This document shows positions 50,023 to 58,690 of a DNA stretch of 64,000 nt, piece by piece. A program made the position numbers and the translations under genes. Within the stretch, counting starts at the first letter, position 1. Each line of letters starts with the position of its first letter. Origin of the DNA: Halopenitus salinus (GTDB taxonomy: Archaea; Halobacteriota; Halobacteria; Halobacteriales; Haloferacaceae); the NCBI RefSeq assembly GCF_042662125.1, contig NZ_JBHSXL010000003.1, forward strand, positions 310,001 through 374,000, in the 5' to 3' direction. The notes beneath the pieces are model-generated. The model was not told the origin of the DNA and did not search any database. It worked only from the letters and a program-made list of their open reading frames with translations.

Positions 50023-51225
50023 TCACACCGCCCCGTCGGCGATCCGGATCAGCTCGTTGAGCTTGGCGGTTCGCTCGCCGCCGACGGTCCCCGTCTTGAT
50101 GTAGGGGGCGTCGGTCGCGACGGCGAGGTGTGCGATGGTCGTGTCCTCCGTCTCCCCCGAGCGGTGGGAGATGACGGAGTCGTACCCGTTGCGGGTGGCG
50201 AGCTCGACGGCGTCGAACGCCTGCGAGAGCGTTCCGATCTGGTTGGGCTTGATCAGGATGCTGTTTGCCGCACCCACGTCGATCCCCTCCTCGAGCCGAT
50301 CCACGTTGGTGACGAAGAGGTCGTCCCCGCAGATCAGCGTCCGATCGCCGACGCGCTCGGTGAGCGTCGCGAACCGGTCGTAGTCGTCCTCGTCGAGCGG
50401 GTCCTCGACGTACGCGAGGTCGTACTCCTCTATGAGCCCCGCGACGTACTCGACCTGCTCGTCGGGCGAGCGGGTCTCCTCGCCGTAGACGTACGCATCG
50501 GCGTCGGCGTCGTACAGCTCCGCGCCGGCCATGTCGAGGCCGAACCGGATCGAAAAGCCGACCTCCTCGGCGACGCGGTCGGTCGCCTCGGCCATCACCT
50601 CGAACGCCTCGGCGTCCGAGATGGACGGCGCGAGCGCGCCCTCGTCGCCCTTGGCCGCCGGAACGCCCCGGTCGGCCAGGATCGACGCGGCGGCCGCGTG
50701 GACGGCGGCGTTCGCGAAGACGGCCTCCGAGACGCTCGGAGCGCCGACCGGCGCCGCGAGGAACTCCTGAATGTCCGTCGCGTCGGCGGCGTGTTCGCCG
50801 CCGCCGATGACGTTCCCGAGCGGGACGGGGAAGTTCTCCCCGCGGAAGGCCCCGCCGAGGTGTTGATACAGCGGGGCGCCGATGACGTCGGCAGCGGCCT
50901 TGGCGGCCGCCATCGAGATCGCGACCGCCGAGTTGGCGCCGATCGCGGAGAAGTCCTCCGTGCCGTCGGCGGCTCGAAGGGCGGCGTCGACCTCGCGCTG
51001 GTCGCCCGCGTACAGCCCCTCCAGGCGGGGAACGGCGTGCTCGCGGGCCGCCGCGATCGCCTCCGAGGGCGGCCGTTCGACGGCCTCGTACTCGCCGGTC
51101 GAGGCGCCGGATGGCGCGGCCGCGCGGCCGAAGCCGCCCGACTCGGTGAGGACGTCCGCCTCCACCGTCGCGTTGCCGCGCGAGTCGAGCACGCGCCGCA
51201 ACGCGATCGAGGTGATGCGCGTCAT
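50023..51225 (-). CDS. eno: Enolase
   Basis: A 400-residue phosphopyruvate hydratase of glycolysis and gluconeogenesis. RRVLDSRGNATVEADVLTES is the N-terminus; the substrate loop has SGASTGEYEAVE, the Mg ligands include VGFSIRFGLDMAGAELYD and YVEDPLDEDDY, and the catalytic Lys and His regions are ANSILIKPNQIGTLSQAFD and SHRSGETEDTTIAHLAV. It overlaps the rpoK stop by 1 nt (TAATG), an expression link seen in many archaea. Confidence 0.96.
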   Translation of the reverse strand: MTRITSIALRRVLDSRGNATVEADVLTESGGFGRAAAPSGASTGEYEAVERPPSEAIAAAREHAVPRLEGLYAGDQREVDAALRAADGTEDFSAIGANSAVAISMAAAKAAADVIGAPLYQHLGGAFRGENFPVPLGNVIGGGEHAADATDIQEFLAAPVGAPSVSEAVFANAAVHAAAASILADRGVPAAKGDEGALAPSISDAEAFEVMAEATDRVAEEVGFSIRFGLDMAGAELYDADADAYVYGEETRSPDEQVEYVAGLIEEYDLAYVEDPLDEDDYDRFATLTERVGDRTLICGDDLFVTNVDRLEEGIDVGAANSILIKPNQIGTLSQAFDAVELATRNGYDSVISHRSGETEDTTIAHLAVATDAPYIKTGTVGGERTAKLNELIRIADGAV

Positions 51226-51401
51226 TACGCCTCCTCCCGACGGACCGTGAAGGGGAGGACGCCCGCATCGTACTCCTCGGCCGCGACGAGGATCGGCTGC
51301 GTCTCGTCGGTGTCGATCAGCACGGGTGCGCCGTAGGACACCTGCAGCGCTCGCGCGCCCAGGATGCGTGCCTTCTCGTAGCGGTTGTGGTTTCGTGACA
51401 T
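51225..51401 (-). CDS. rpoK: RNA polymerase subunit K
   Basis: A 58-residue Rpb6-like subunit. MSRNHNRYEKARILGARALQ and VLIDTDETQPILVAAEEYDA are the conserved halves. The start ATG 51401 (MSRNHN) is chosen over the in-frame ATG 6 nt earlier. It lies between rpoN and eno in the operon, with the usual tiny overlaps. Confidence 0.96.
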   Translation of the reverse strand: MSRNHNRYEKARILGARALQVSYGAPVLIDTDETQPILVAAEEYDAGVLPFTVRREEA

Positions 51402-51403
51402 GG

Positions 51404-51598
51404 TCACTGATACGGCGAGACGACGTCGACGAGGTCGGTGTGGCTGACCATCATCCGGCGACAGCAGTGCCGGTCGACGCCGAGATCGTCGAGCACCGCT
51501 CCGGGGTCCTCGTCGCCGTCGCGAGCGCGTTCCTTGAACTCGTCCCAGTGTTCACCGATGACGTTGCCGCAGGTGAAACACCGGACAGGGATCATCAT
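51404..51598 (-). CDS. rpoN: RNA polymerase subunit N
   Basis: A 64-residue Rpb10-like subunit with its zinc motif IPVRCFTCGNVIGEHWDEF and DRHCCRRMMVSHTDLVDVV. GAGGTGA lies 7 nt before the first of two adjacent ATGs. It bridges the ribosomal protein S9 gene and rpoK. Confidence 0.96.
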   Translation of the reverse strand: MMIPVRCFTCGNVIGEHWDEFKERARDGDEDPGAVLDDLGVDRHCCRRMMVSHTDLVDVVSPYQ

Positions 51599-51610
51599 GG
51601 GTGGATCACC

Positions 51611-52009
51611 TCAGCGGTAGGACTTCTGGTAGCGGGCACGCGCGCCGGGTCCGCCCCACTTTTTGGGCTCGGACTGGCGGACGTCGTTGACCAAAAGCGT
51701 CCGGTCGAAGTTCAGATACGCCTCGCGCAGCTCGGCGTCGCCGAGGTGCTGCACCAGCCCGCGGGCGATGGCCGTCCGGGCGGCGTCGGCCTGTCCGCTG
51801 AAGCCGCCGCCGTCGACGGAGACGTCGATGTCGACGCCGTCGCGAAGCTCCTCGCCGGCGATGCGGAACGGCTCCAGCATCTTGAGGCGGGCCTGCTCCG
51901 GCTCGACCAGCTCGACGGGCTGGGAGTTGATTCGAACGCGACCCTCGCCCTCGCGAACGGTGGCGCGGGCGACGGCCGTCTTCTTCTTTCCTGAGGTATT
52001 CGTTACCAT
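51611..52009 (-). CDS. rps9: Ribosomal protein S9
   Basis: A 132-residue small-subunit protein. TSGKKKTAVARATVREGEGR and the C-terminal PKKWGGPGARARYQKSYR are the S9 signatures. It overlaps the end of rpl13 by 7 nt. Confidence 0.97.
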   Translation of the reverse strand: MVTNTSGKKKTAVARATVREGEGRVRINSQPVELVEPEQARLKMLEPFRIAGEELRDGVDIDVSVDGGGFSGQADAARTAIARGLVQHLGDAELREAYLNFDRTLLVNDVRQSEPKKWGGPGARARYQKSYR

Positions 52010-52452
52010 GTGACGTTAGCACCCAGACTCTCGGAGACGTCCCCGATCGTCGTGAACTTGATGTTCGACAGCCGATCCAGCGAGGTTCCCTCCAGCACGA
52101 CGGCCTCGTGGTCGTCGTCGCGCTCGTAGGGGTTGCCGACGTACACCCGAACGTTCTCGAACGCCTCGCGGCCGCGGTCGGTCTTGTAGGGGACCATGCC
52201 GCGGATCGTCCGCTTGAAGATGCGGTCGGGACGCTTCGGGAAGTAGGGCCCGCTGTCGGACCCGAGTTCCGCTCGCGTCTGATAGGTGTCCATCGTGTCC
52301 TCCTCGTTGCCGGTGATCACCGCGTGTTCGGCGTTGACCACGGCGACGCGATCGCCGTCGAGGGCTCGGGTCGCCACGTTCGAGGCGACGCGGCCGAGGA
52401 TGCAGTCGCGGGCGTCGACGACGACGTCCGCGTCGAACTCGGACAGGTTCAT
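52003..52452 (-). CDS. rpl13: Ribosomal protein L13
   Basis: A 149-residue large-subunit protein. VVDARDCILGRVASNVATRA and GPYFPKRPDRIFKRTIRGMV are characteristic of archaeal L13. Its start overlaps the rpl18e stop (ATGA). Confidence 0.97.
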   Translation of the reverse strand: MNLSEFDADVVVDARDCILGRVASNVATRALDGDRVAVVNAEHAVITGNEEDTMDTYQTRAELGSDSGPYFPKRPDRIFKRTIRGMVPYKTDRGREAFENVRVYVGNPYERDDDHEAVVLEGTSLDRLSNIKFTTIGDVSESLGANVTW

Positions 52453-52802
52453 CGGATCACCCGGACGTTCGAGCCGCTGGGGTTGCGTTCGACGAACTGT
52501 TCGAGCGACACGGCGTCGCCGGCCTGTTCGATCTTCTTGCGGGCGGTTCCCGAGAAGTCGACGGCGGCGACGGTGACGTTCTTCTCCAGCACACCGCTTC
52601 CCAGCACCTTGCCGGGAACGATGACCGCCTCGTCCTCCTGGGCGTACCGTTCGATGCGGCCCAGGTTGACCTCAGCGTGGGTGCGCCGGGGCTTTTCCAA
52701 CCGATCCGCGACGTCCTGCCAGACTGCGGCGTCGGACTCGCGGGATGCCGACTTGAGGTCGGCGATGAGGTTCTGTAATCGTGGATTCGTCTTGCTACTC
52801 AT
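52449..52802 (-). CDS. rpl18e: Ribosomal protein L18e
   Basis: A 117-residue large-subunit protein. KTNPRLQNLIADLKSASRES at the start and VIVPGKVLGSGVLEKNVTVA in the middle identify L18e. It is the first protein gene after the embedded tRNA-Leu. Confidence 0.96.
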   Translation of the reverse strand: MSSKTNPRLQNLIADLKSASRESDAAVWQDVADRLEKPRRTHAEVNLGRIERYAQEDEAVIVPGKVLGSGVLEKNVTVAAVDFSGTARKKIEQAGDAVSLEQFVERNPSGSNVRVIR

Positions 52803-52891
52803 TGGTCTCCTCCAGTATCGAAGGTCGTGAATACGCGTGGGGCCGAGCGGCCGGAGGCCGCGCGATCCCGGTCGAGTCGGTAAAAGTGGAG

Positions 52892-52976
52892 TGCAGGGAG
52901 CAGGATTTGAACCTGCGGACCTCTACAGGACAGCGCCCTGAACGCTGCGCCGTTGGCCTGACTTGGCTATCCCTGC
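52892..52976 (-). tRNA. tRNA-Leu (anticodon CAG)
   Basis: A type II tRNA of 85 nt. The acceptor is GCAGGGA with TCCCTGC and discriminator A; the anticodon arm CAGCG-TTCAGGG-CGCTG gives CAG. A long variable arm and the T arm GCAGG-TTCAAAT-CCTGC follow. It lies between rpoD and rpl18e on the same strand, so it is probably cut from the operon transcript. Confidence 0.94.
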
Positions 52977-53189
52977 GTGCACTCCACGCTACCGCGTCGC
53001 CCTTCAAACCACTTTCGGTCCGCCGTCCCCCCGCGATCGCGGGCGGGAAAGCGGGGACTCCTTCGAAACGGGCTCGCTCCCTCGACGGGAAGCCGCTGGC
53101 TCCCCGTGACGCGTCGGCGGCGACCGCCGGCGCATCGAGGGCGCGCGTCCGTTTCGTGGTGGTTCGAAGGGTCATGGTCGTTCTCGTGT

Positions 53190-53942
53190 TCAGACGGCGA
53201 CCGTCTCTCGCAGTTCGTCCGCGCGGGACTCGATCGTGTCGATCGCGCGAAGCAGCAGTTCCTCGACGTCGACGGAGCCGTCCGTCTCGATGTGGAAGAC
53301 GAACGCGCCGGGGACGTCCTCGACGTGCACCTCCGTGTCGGGGTATCGCTCGGAGAGGTCGTGGCCGAACTCCTCGGTCGGGACGACCTCGCCGTCCTCC
53401 GTCTCGATGACGCCGCGGAGGATCCGCGCCTCCTCGTCGTCGAACTCGCCGAGGTCGTCGCCGACGGAGACGCGCTGGAGGTGCCGGTAGCCGACGGAGA
53501 CGCCGCCCTGGTGTTTGGCGTGCTCCTTGCCGGTGTCGAGTACCGCGTCGGCCTCCAGCTCGATCCGCTGTCCCTCCTTCAACTCGATGATGGGGACGTT
53601 CTCGTCGGCGGGCTCGACGAGCGGCTCCGCGGTCTCGAGGTCGCCCGAGTAGGCCGTCGCCGGCCCCTCGACGTCGAGCGCGAGGGTCACCTCGTCGCCG
53701 ATCTCGAAGTCGTCGATCGGCGTCGTCAACGGAACCAGCCCGAGCCGAAGCCCGAGCATCTCGTCGAACATCACCGACGAGTTCTCGAGGAACCGGACGG
53801 TGTCGATCGAGAACGTGGGGACGTCCGCGATCATCGCCCGGCGAATGCCGTTGGCGAACGCCGGCGAGAGCCCGCGGATCAACACCCGCGCGCTCCGGTC
53901 CTCGCGTTCGATGTACTGCACGTCGAAGTCGGCCTCGCTCAT
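53190..53942 (-). CDS. rpoD: RNA polymerase subunit D
   Basis: A 250-residue Rpb3/alpha-like assembly subunit. RVLIRGLSPAFANGIRRAMI is the dimerisation helix region and NSSVMFDEMLGLRLGLVPLT the conserved core. The insert where other archaea bind a 3Fe-4S cluster contains no cysteines; the whole protein has none, so it lacks a cluster. It follows rps11 by 1 nt. The 213 bp to the next tRNA (52977-53189) hold no gene. Confidence 0.96.
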   Translation of the reverse strand: MSEADFDVQYIEREDRSARVLIRGLSPAFANGIRRAMIADVPTFSIDTVRFLENSSVMFDEMLGLRLGLVPLTTPIDDFEIGDEVTLALDVEGPATAYSGDLETAEPLVEPADENVPIIELKEGQRIELEADAVLDTGKEHAKHQGGVSVGYRHLQRVSVGDDLGEFDDEEARILRGVIETEDGEVVPTEEFGHDLSERYPDTEVHVEDVPGAFVFHIETDGSVDVEELLLRAIDTIESRADELRETVAV

Positions 53943-53943
53943 G

Positions 53944-54333
53944 TTAGATCCGTTTGTTCTTCGGCGCCTTCGTTCCGTCGTGCGGGATCGGCGTCACGTC
54001 CTCGATCCGGCCGATCTCGACGCCGGCTCGCGCGAGCGCACGGATCGTCGCCTGTGCGCCGGGACCCGTCGACTTGTTGAGGTTGCCCCCGGGGCCGCGC
54101 ACGCGAACGTGAACGCCCTCCAGGCCGGCCGCCTTGACCTCCTCGGCGACGACCTCGGCCATCTGCATGGCCGCGTACGGCGACGCCTCGTCGCGGTTCT
54201 GTTTCACCACGGTCCCGCCGGACGACTTGGCGATCGTCTCCGCGCCGGTCTCGTCCGTGACCGTGATGAGCGTGTTGTTGAACGATGCGTAGACGTGGGC
54301 GATTCCCCACTTTTCGTCTTCTGTTTCGCTCAT
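53944..54333 (-). CDS. rps11: Ribosomal protein S11
   Basis: A 129-residue small-subunit protein. KWGIAHVYASFNNTLITVTD, VRVRGPGGNLNKSTGPGAQA and DVTPIPHDGTKAPKNKRI are standard S11 segments. Confidence 0.97.
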   Translation of the reverse strand: MSETEDEKWGIAHVYASFNNTLITVTDETGAETIAKSSGGTVVKQNRDEASPYAAMQMAEVVAEEVKAAGLEGVHVRVRGPGGNLNKSTGPGAQATIRALARAGVEIGRIEDVTPIPHDGTKAPKNKRI

Positions 54334-54339
54334 GGGTGG

Positions 54340-54867
54340 TTACTCCTGTGCGTCCGCACGCTCGGGGTGTAGTTCGTCGGCGAGCGGGCTCGTCTCGTCG
54401 AAGGCGACCGTGTCCTCCTCGGTCGTGTCGACCTTCTTCGAGGGGCGCGTGACGCGGGCGCCGTCGACGGTCACGTGGCCGTGGACGATGAACTGTCGCG
54501 CCTGGCTCGTCGAGGAGGCGAGGCCCTTCCGGTAGGCGACCGTCTGGAGTCGACGCTCGAGCAGGTCCGTCACGTCGAGCGACAGGACCGACGAGATGTC
54601 GTCGTTCTCCCCGAGAATGCCGAGGGTTCGAAGCCGGGTCAGGAACTCCGAGCCGGCCTCCTGGGCCGCCTCGACGTCTCCCTGTGCGTCCCCGAGCAGG
54701 CGTCGCGCCTCGCGACGCATGTTCCGCAGCTCGGATTGGGCTCGCCAGAACTCCTCTTTGTTCTTCAGCCCGTACCGCGAGACCAGGTCGGCCTCCTCGG
54801 CGATCCGCTCGCCCTGGTACGGGTGGTTGGGCGTCTCGTAGGCCTTGGTGTTGTTGCCGGTCGTCAT
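54340..54867 (-). CDS. rps4: Ribosomal protein S4
   Basis: A 175-residue archaeal S4. YETPNHPYQGERIAEEADLV and the S4 RNA-binding domain SSTSQARQFIVHGHVTVDGA are present. The C-terminal tail is acidic. The start overlaps the rps13 stop by 4 nt. Confidence 0.97.
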   Translation of the reverse strand: MTTGNNTKAYETPNHPYQGERIAEEADLVSRYGLKNKEEFWRAQSELRNMRREARRLLGDAQGDVEAAQEAGSEFLTRLRTLGILGENDDISSVLSLDVTDLLERRLQTVAYRKGLASSTSQARQFIVHGHVTVDGARVTRPSKKVDTTEEDTVAFDETSPLADELHPERADAQE

Positions 54868-55403
54868 TCCTCATCACCGGCCGATTCGGCCTCCGCGGCG
54901 GCCTCCTCTTCGGCCTGTTCCTCGCGGATCTCCTCGACGTTGACGCCGATGGTGCCCTCGGTCCGTCCCGTGGACTTGGTCCGCTGTCCGCGGACCTTCT
55001 GGCCGCGCTTGTGTCGGAGTCCCTTGTAGGATTCGATCATCTTCATGCGGTTGATGTCGTGTCGTCGCTGTTCGGAGAGATCGGTTCCGATCTTGTGGTC
55101 GGTCTCGCCGGTGAAGAAGTCCTTCTGCCGGTTGACCATCCACGACGGAACGTGATCCTCGAAGTTCTCGACGACGTCGACGACGGCGTCGATCTCGTCG
55201 TCCTCGAGCGCGCCGAACGTGGCCGTGCGGTCCACGTCGGCGGCGTCGGCGACGATTCGCGCCGCTCGCGTGCCGATACCGTTGAGTTCTGTCAGACTTC
55301 GCTCGACGGTCTTCGTCCCATCGAGGTCCGCGCCCCCGATGCGAACGAAGTACTGGAGGTCCTCCTCCTCCGCCGGGTCGTCCTGTGGTTCTTCTGCACT
55401 CAT
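54864..55403 (-). CDS. rps13: Ribosomal protein S13
   Basis: A 179-residue small-subunit protein. YFVRIGGADLDGTKTVERSL, GIGTRAARIVADAADVDRTA and GLRHKRGQKVRGQRTKSTGR are typical. The start is ATG 55403 (MSAEEPQDDP). The frame is open further up to 55628 through the tRNA-Ser gene, which argues against a longer protein. The C-terminal tail is Glu/Ala rich. It opens the minus-strand superoperon of protein genes. Confidence 0.96.
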   Translation of the reverse strand: MSAEEPQDDPAEEEDLQYFVRIGGADLDGTKTVERSLTELNGIGTRAARIVADAADVDRTATFGALEDDEIDAVVDVVENFEDHVPSWMVNRQKDFFTGETDHKIGTDLSEQRRHDINRMKMIESYKGLRHKRGQKVRGQRTKSTGRTEGTIGVNVEEIREEQAEEEAAAEAESAGDEE

Positions 55404-55461
55404 TTGTGGTGGAGTGTCGGTGCGGTCGACGGTCTCCCGTCGTCCGCGGGGTCGGTTCGAG

Positions 55462-55547
55462 CGTTGCGGCGGGGATTCGAACCCCGGAGGCGTGACCGCC
55501 ACAGAGTTAGCAACCCTGCGCCTTGGGCCAGACTTGGCTACCGCAAC
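55462..55547 (-). tRNA. tRNA-Ser (anticodon GCT)
   Basis: A type II tRNA of 86 nt. The acceptor is GTTGCGG with CCGCAAC and discriminator G; the anticodon arm CAGGG-TTGCTAA-CTCTG (with one G-T pair) gives GCT. The long variable arm and GGGG-TTCGAAT-CCCC T arm are clear. It lies 58 nt upstream of rps13, same strand. Confidence 0.94.
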
Positions 55548-55711
55548 CCTATCGTATCGTCGCCCTTCCGGACTCGGGGCCCCGCTGCCCCTGCAGTACG
55601 TGCGTGTGAACGAACCCGTCATCGCCACTTAAACATCACGGATGTCGCCGCCCCGTGCGTCGGGGTGACACGAGGAACGCGGCCCGCTACCGTTCCATCT
55701 TCAGCCCACGG

Positions 55712-56545
55712 CTACAACTTCAGGATCTCACGCGCTTGCGTCGGCGTCGCGACCGGTCGCCCGAGCTCCTCCGCGATGCGTGCCGTTCGCGAGACGAGCT
55801 GCTCGTTCGTCGCCAGCTCCCCGCGCCGGAGGTATCTGTTGTCCTCGAGTCCCACGCGAGCGTGGCCGCCGAGCAGGATCGACTGGGTCGTCATCGGGAG
55901 CTGGTGGCGTCCCAGGCCGATGACGTTGAACTCGGCCTCCGAGGGGAGGTTCGCGACCGCGTTCTGCAGGTTCCGTGGATGGGGCGGGGAGGTCGTTCCG
56001 CCGCCGAAGAGCAGGTTCAGATACGGGGGATCCGCGAACTCCTCGAGGATCGAAAGCGCCTCGTTGAGGTGGCCGTCGTTGAACACCTCCAGTTCGGGCT
56101 TGACGTCCCGCTCGCGCATCTCCGCGTGTAGCGAGGCGACGAGCCCACGCGTGTTCTCCGAGGTCAGCCGCTCGTACCGATTCAGCGGGCCCATGTCGAG
56201 GGAGGCCATCTCCGGGGCCGGATCGGTTCGCAACGGCTCGTGTCGGAGGCCGTCCGGGGCGGCGGTCCCGCCGGTCGAGTGCTGGACGATCACGTCGTCG
56301 GTCGCCGAGCGAACCGCGTCCGTCACCGCCTGGAACCGCTCGCGCGAGAAGGCCCGTTCCCCGTTCTCGCGGCGGGCGTGCAGGTGGACGATGCTCGCGC
56401 CGGCGTCCTCACAGGCGGCGGCCGCCGTTGCGATCTCCGCCGGCGTCTCCGGGAGGTCCGGATGCGCCTCCTTGCCGTGGACGCCGCCGGTGAGCGCCGC
56501 CGTGATGATCACGGGCTTCCCCTCGAGGTACTCCTCGTAGGTCAT
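55712..56545 (-). CDS. BKACE-family beta-keto acid cleavage enzyme (DUF849)
   Basis: A 277-residue zinc TIM-barrel enzyme of the BKACE family, which cleaves a beta-keto acid with acetyl-CoA, giving acetoacetate and a new CoA ester. KPVIITAALTGGVHGKEAHP is the N-terminal strand with its early catalytic region; the zinc motif is GASIVHLHARRENGE (HxH), and FNVIGLGRHQLPMTTQSILL is near the C-terminus. The Glu-Ala-His that follows GK is typical of Kce-like members. The exact beta-keto acid is unknown: lysine fermentation, carnitine or beta-alanine types are all possible. It overlaps the small Cys protein upstream. Confidence 0.9.
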   Translation of the reverse strand: MTYEEYLEGKPVIITAALTGGVHGKEAHPDLPETPAEIATAAAACEDAGASIVHLHARRENGERAFSRERFQAVTDAVRSATDDVIVQHSTGGTAAPDGLRHEPLRTDPAPEMASLDMGPLNRYERLTSENTRGLVASLHAEMRERDVKPELEVFNDGHLNEALSILEEFADPPYLNLLFGGGTTSPPHPRNLQNAVANLPSEAEFNVIGLGRHQLPMTTQSILLGGHARVGLEDNRYLRRGELATNEQLVSRTARIAEELGRPVATPTQAREILKL

Positions 56546-56820
56546 TCGGTCGCCCCCGAGTCGTCGCCGTCCGGCTCGGCGTCGGGTTCATCGGTCGATT
56601 CGGCGTCGAATTTGCCGTCCGATTCGGCGTCGAGTTCATCGTCCGGATCGACGTAGAACTCGCAGTCGGTCTCCGGATCGAGGCCGTAGCGGGCGTTGCA
56701 GACGTCCGCGCGCATCGGCTGTACGAACGAGCCCGTGACCGTACAGTACGCCCGTGGCGTCTCGAAGGCCCGATCGCCGGACTCACGCCGGTACTCCAGG
56801 TGAACGCAGTCGTCGGTCAT
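56542..56820 (-). CDS. Small cysteine-containing acidic protein
   Basis: A 92-residue protein. MTDDCVHLEYRRESGDRAFE, RAYCTVTGSFVQPMRADVC and DPETDCEFYV carry four cysteines that could form a metal or Fe-S site, followed by an Asp/Glu-rich tail with repeating DAESDG. It is coupled by ATGA to the BKACE gene, so a joint role is likely but unproven. No known family is certain. Confidence 0.75.
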   Translation of the reverse strand: MTDDCVHLEYRRESGDRAFETPRAYCTVTGSFVQPMRADVCNARYGLDPETDCEFYVDPDDELDAESDGKFDAESTDEPDAEPDGDDSGATE

Positions 56821-56981
56821 CGTCCGTCTGACGGGCCGGGACGCCTTGAAACACGGGGGCGACGAGGGAACGCCGGGGCGATTCGGGCGACCGTCGGCGG
56901 CGCGAATCCGCCGGCCCGCGTCACGTCCATTCGACCGACGCAGTCGACGCACCTTTGGCCTCGTCGCGAGAACGGAACGGT

Positions 56982-57440
56982 ATGTCCCTCGACGTGACCG
57001 TACTCGACCCGCCGGAGCTCTCCGAGGTCGATCCGAACGAGTACGACGACGCGGAGGTCGCGGGCGGCGACTACCGACGCGCGGAGCTGTCCGCGTTCCT
57101 CGAGGAGGGCGCCTGGGAGGAGGCCTTCGAGGAGTGGGCGGCGACGAGCGACCTCGACGAGTCGGAGTGGGCGATCGTCGCCGACCTCGATCTCGTCTCC
57201 AGGTTCGACTTCTTTTGGGACTCGTTTGCCGACCGCGTCGGCTATCACGCTCCGGGACTTCCCGAGGACTGGAAGGAGCGCGACCTCCACCCCGATCTCG
57301 ACTCGTGGGGGACCGTCTCGGGGATCAACGCGGGACTGACCGAGCTCGGCCAGGTCGTCTGTGAGACCCTGAAGGAGGAGTACATCGACTGGGAGAGCGA
57401 CTACGAGGCGCCCGACGACCTCCCGGACTTCGAGGCCTGA
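56982..57440 (+). CDS. Conserved acidic haloarchaeal protein, function unknown
   Basis: A 152-residue acidic protein. Visible patterns are LDVTVLDPPELSEVDPNEYD, YRRAELSAFLEEGAWEEAFE and LVSRFDFFWDSFADRVGYHA. It has no metal motif or membrane segment. It is 2 nt upstream of cobT and in the same direction, so it is co-transcribed; whether it is tied to cobalamin is not shown. Confidence 0.75.
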   Translation: MSLDVTVLDPPELSEVDPNEYDDAEVAGGDYRRAELSAFLEEGAWEEAFEEWAATSDLDESEWAIVADLDLVSRFDFFWDSFADRVGYHAPGLPEDWKERDLHPDLDSWGTVSGINAGLTELGQVVCETLKEEYIDWESDYEAPDDLPDFEA

Positions 57441-57442
57441 AA

Positions 57443-58582
57443 ATGGGGGACCGATCGTCCATGGAGAGCGTCGAGGAGAGCGAAAGCAATCGCCGCGGTG
57501 GGGAGTCCGTCGATCCCGATCTTCCGGCCGTGCCGCCGGTCGACGGGGCCGCCGAGCGCGCGGCGCTCGAGCGCCAGCCGACTCTCACGAAGCCGCCCGG
57601 GAGCCTCGGTCGTCTCGAGGACCTCGCGGTCGCGATCGCCGGACTCGTCGGCGCTCCCCGTCCAGAACTCGCCGAGGCGACCGTCGTCGTCGCCGCCGGC
57701 GATCACGGCGTCGTCGATCGCGGCGTCTCCGCGTACCCGCAGGCGGCCACGCGCGCGATGCTCGAGAACTTCCTCGAGGGGGGAGCGGCGATCAACGCGA
57801 TCGCCGGCGCCGTGGACGCCGAAACGCTCGTCGTCGACGCCGGGATCGCCGGGAATCCGGTTCCGGGCGCACTCGACGTCCGGATCGATCGGGGGACCGA
57901 CGACGCCTCCAGCGCCCCGGCGATGTCCCGCCGGGACGCGGTGGCGGCGATCGATGCGGGCCTGCGGATCGCGAGCGAGGAGCTGGCCGACGCCGACGTC
58001 GTCGCGCTCGGCGAGATGGGGATCGGAAACACGACGATCGCGGCCGCGATCACGGCTGCCCTGACCGAGGCATCGCCGGGGGAGGCGACCGGCCACGGAA
58101 CCGGGATCGACGACGGCGAGCTCGATCACAAGGTCGCGGTCGTCGAGGAGATGCTCGAGACGAGCGCACTGGATGCGAACGAGCAGGCTGCGAACGAACA
58201 GGACGCGAGCGCGCGTGTCGACGACGCGATCGACGTCCTGGCCGGCGTCGGCGGGTTCGAGGTCGGGGTCCTCGCCGGAGTGGCGATCGGCTGTGCGGCC
58301 GACCGGACGCCGGTCGTCGTCGACGGCGCGATAAGCGGGGCGGCCGCGCTTTTGGCCGACGCGCTCGAGCCGGACGTTCGGCCGTTCCTGCTTCCCTCGC
58401 ACGCGGGCGTCGAGCCCGCGTGCGCGATCCAACTAGACGCGCTCGGACTGGAGCCGCTTTTCGCCTACGACCTCCGGCTCGGCGAGGGGACCGGCGCCTG
58501 CCTGGCGCTGCCGATCTACCGGTCCGCGTGCGCGACGCTTCGCGGGATGGCGACCTTCGAGGACATCGGCCTCGCGGAGTGA
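57443..58582 (+). CDS. cobT: Nicotinate-nucleotide phosphoribosyltransferase (CobT type)
   Basis: A 379-residue CobT, which activates the lower ligand base with ribose phosphate in cobamide assembly. LTKPPGSLGRLEDLAVAIAG, VVAAGDHGVVDRGVSAYPQA and ALGEMGIGNTTIAAAITAAL are the family core. The catalytic Glu lies in LLPSHAGVEPACAIQLDALG. Residues 1-35 are a nonconserved acidic extension; an ATG at 57461 is another possible start. An insert of about 15 Ala/Asn-rich residues near 240 is lineage specific. Confidence 0.9.
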   Translation: MGDRSSMESVEESESNRRGGESVDPDLPAVPPVDGAAERAALERQPTLTKPPGSLGRLEDLAVAIAGLVGAPRPELAEATVVVAAGDHGVVDRGVSAYPQAATRAMLENFLEGGAAINAIAGAVDAETLVVDAGIAGNPVPGALDVRIDRGTDDASSAPAMSRRDAVAAIDAGLRIASEELADADVVALGEMGIGNTTIAAAITAALTEASPGEATGHGTGIDDGELDHKVAVVEEMLETSALDANEQAANEQDASARVDDAIDVLAGVGGFEVGVLAGVAIGCAADRTPVVVDGAISGAAALLADALEPDVRPFLLPSHAGVEPACAIQLDALGLEPLFAYDLRLGEGTGACLALPIYRSACATLRGMATFEDIGLAE

Positions 58583-58658
58583 GGCGACGCGGCTCGACCG
58601 TCCGATGGGACGGCGAACCGATGAGGACTCCCTCGAAGCGGCGAAACGCGACTCCGTC

Positions 58659-58670
58659 GTATTCAAATAC
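58659..58670 (+). promoter_or_regulatory. Promoter element of ileS
   Basis: GTATTCAAATAC is a 5-bp inverted repeat around the TATA-like core, about 26 nt before the ileS ATG at 58691. It marks a leaderless mRNA. Confidence 0.55.
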
Positions 58671-58690
58671 GCGGCCGGACACGCACGGAT

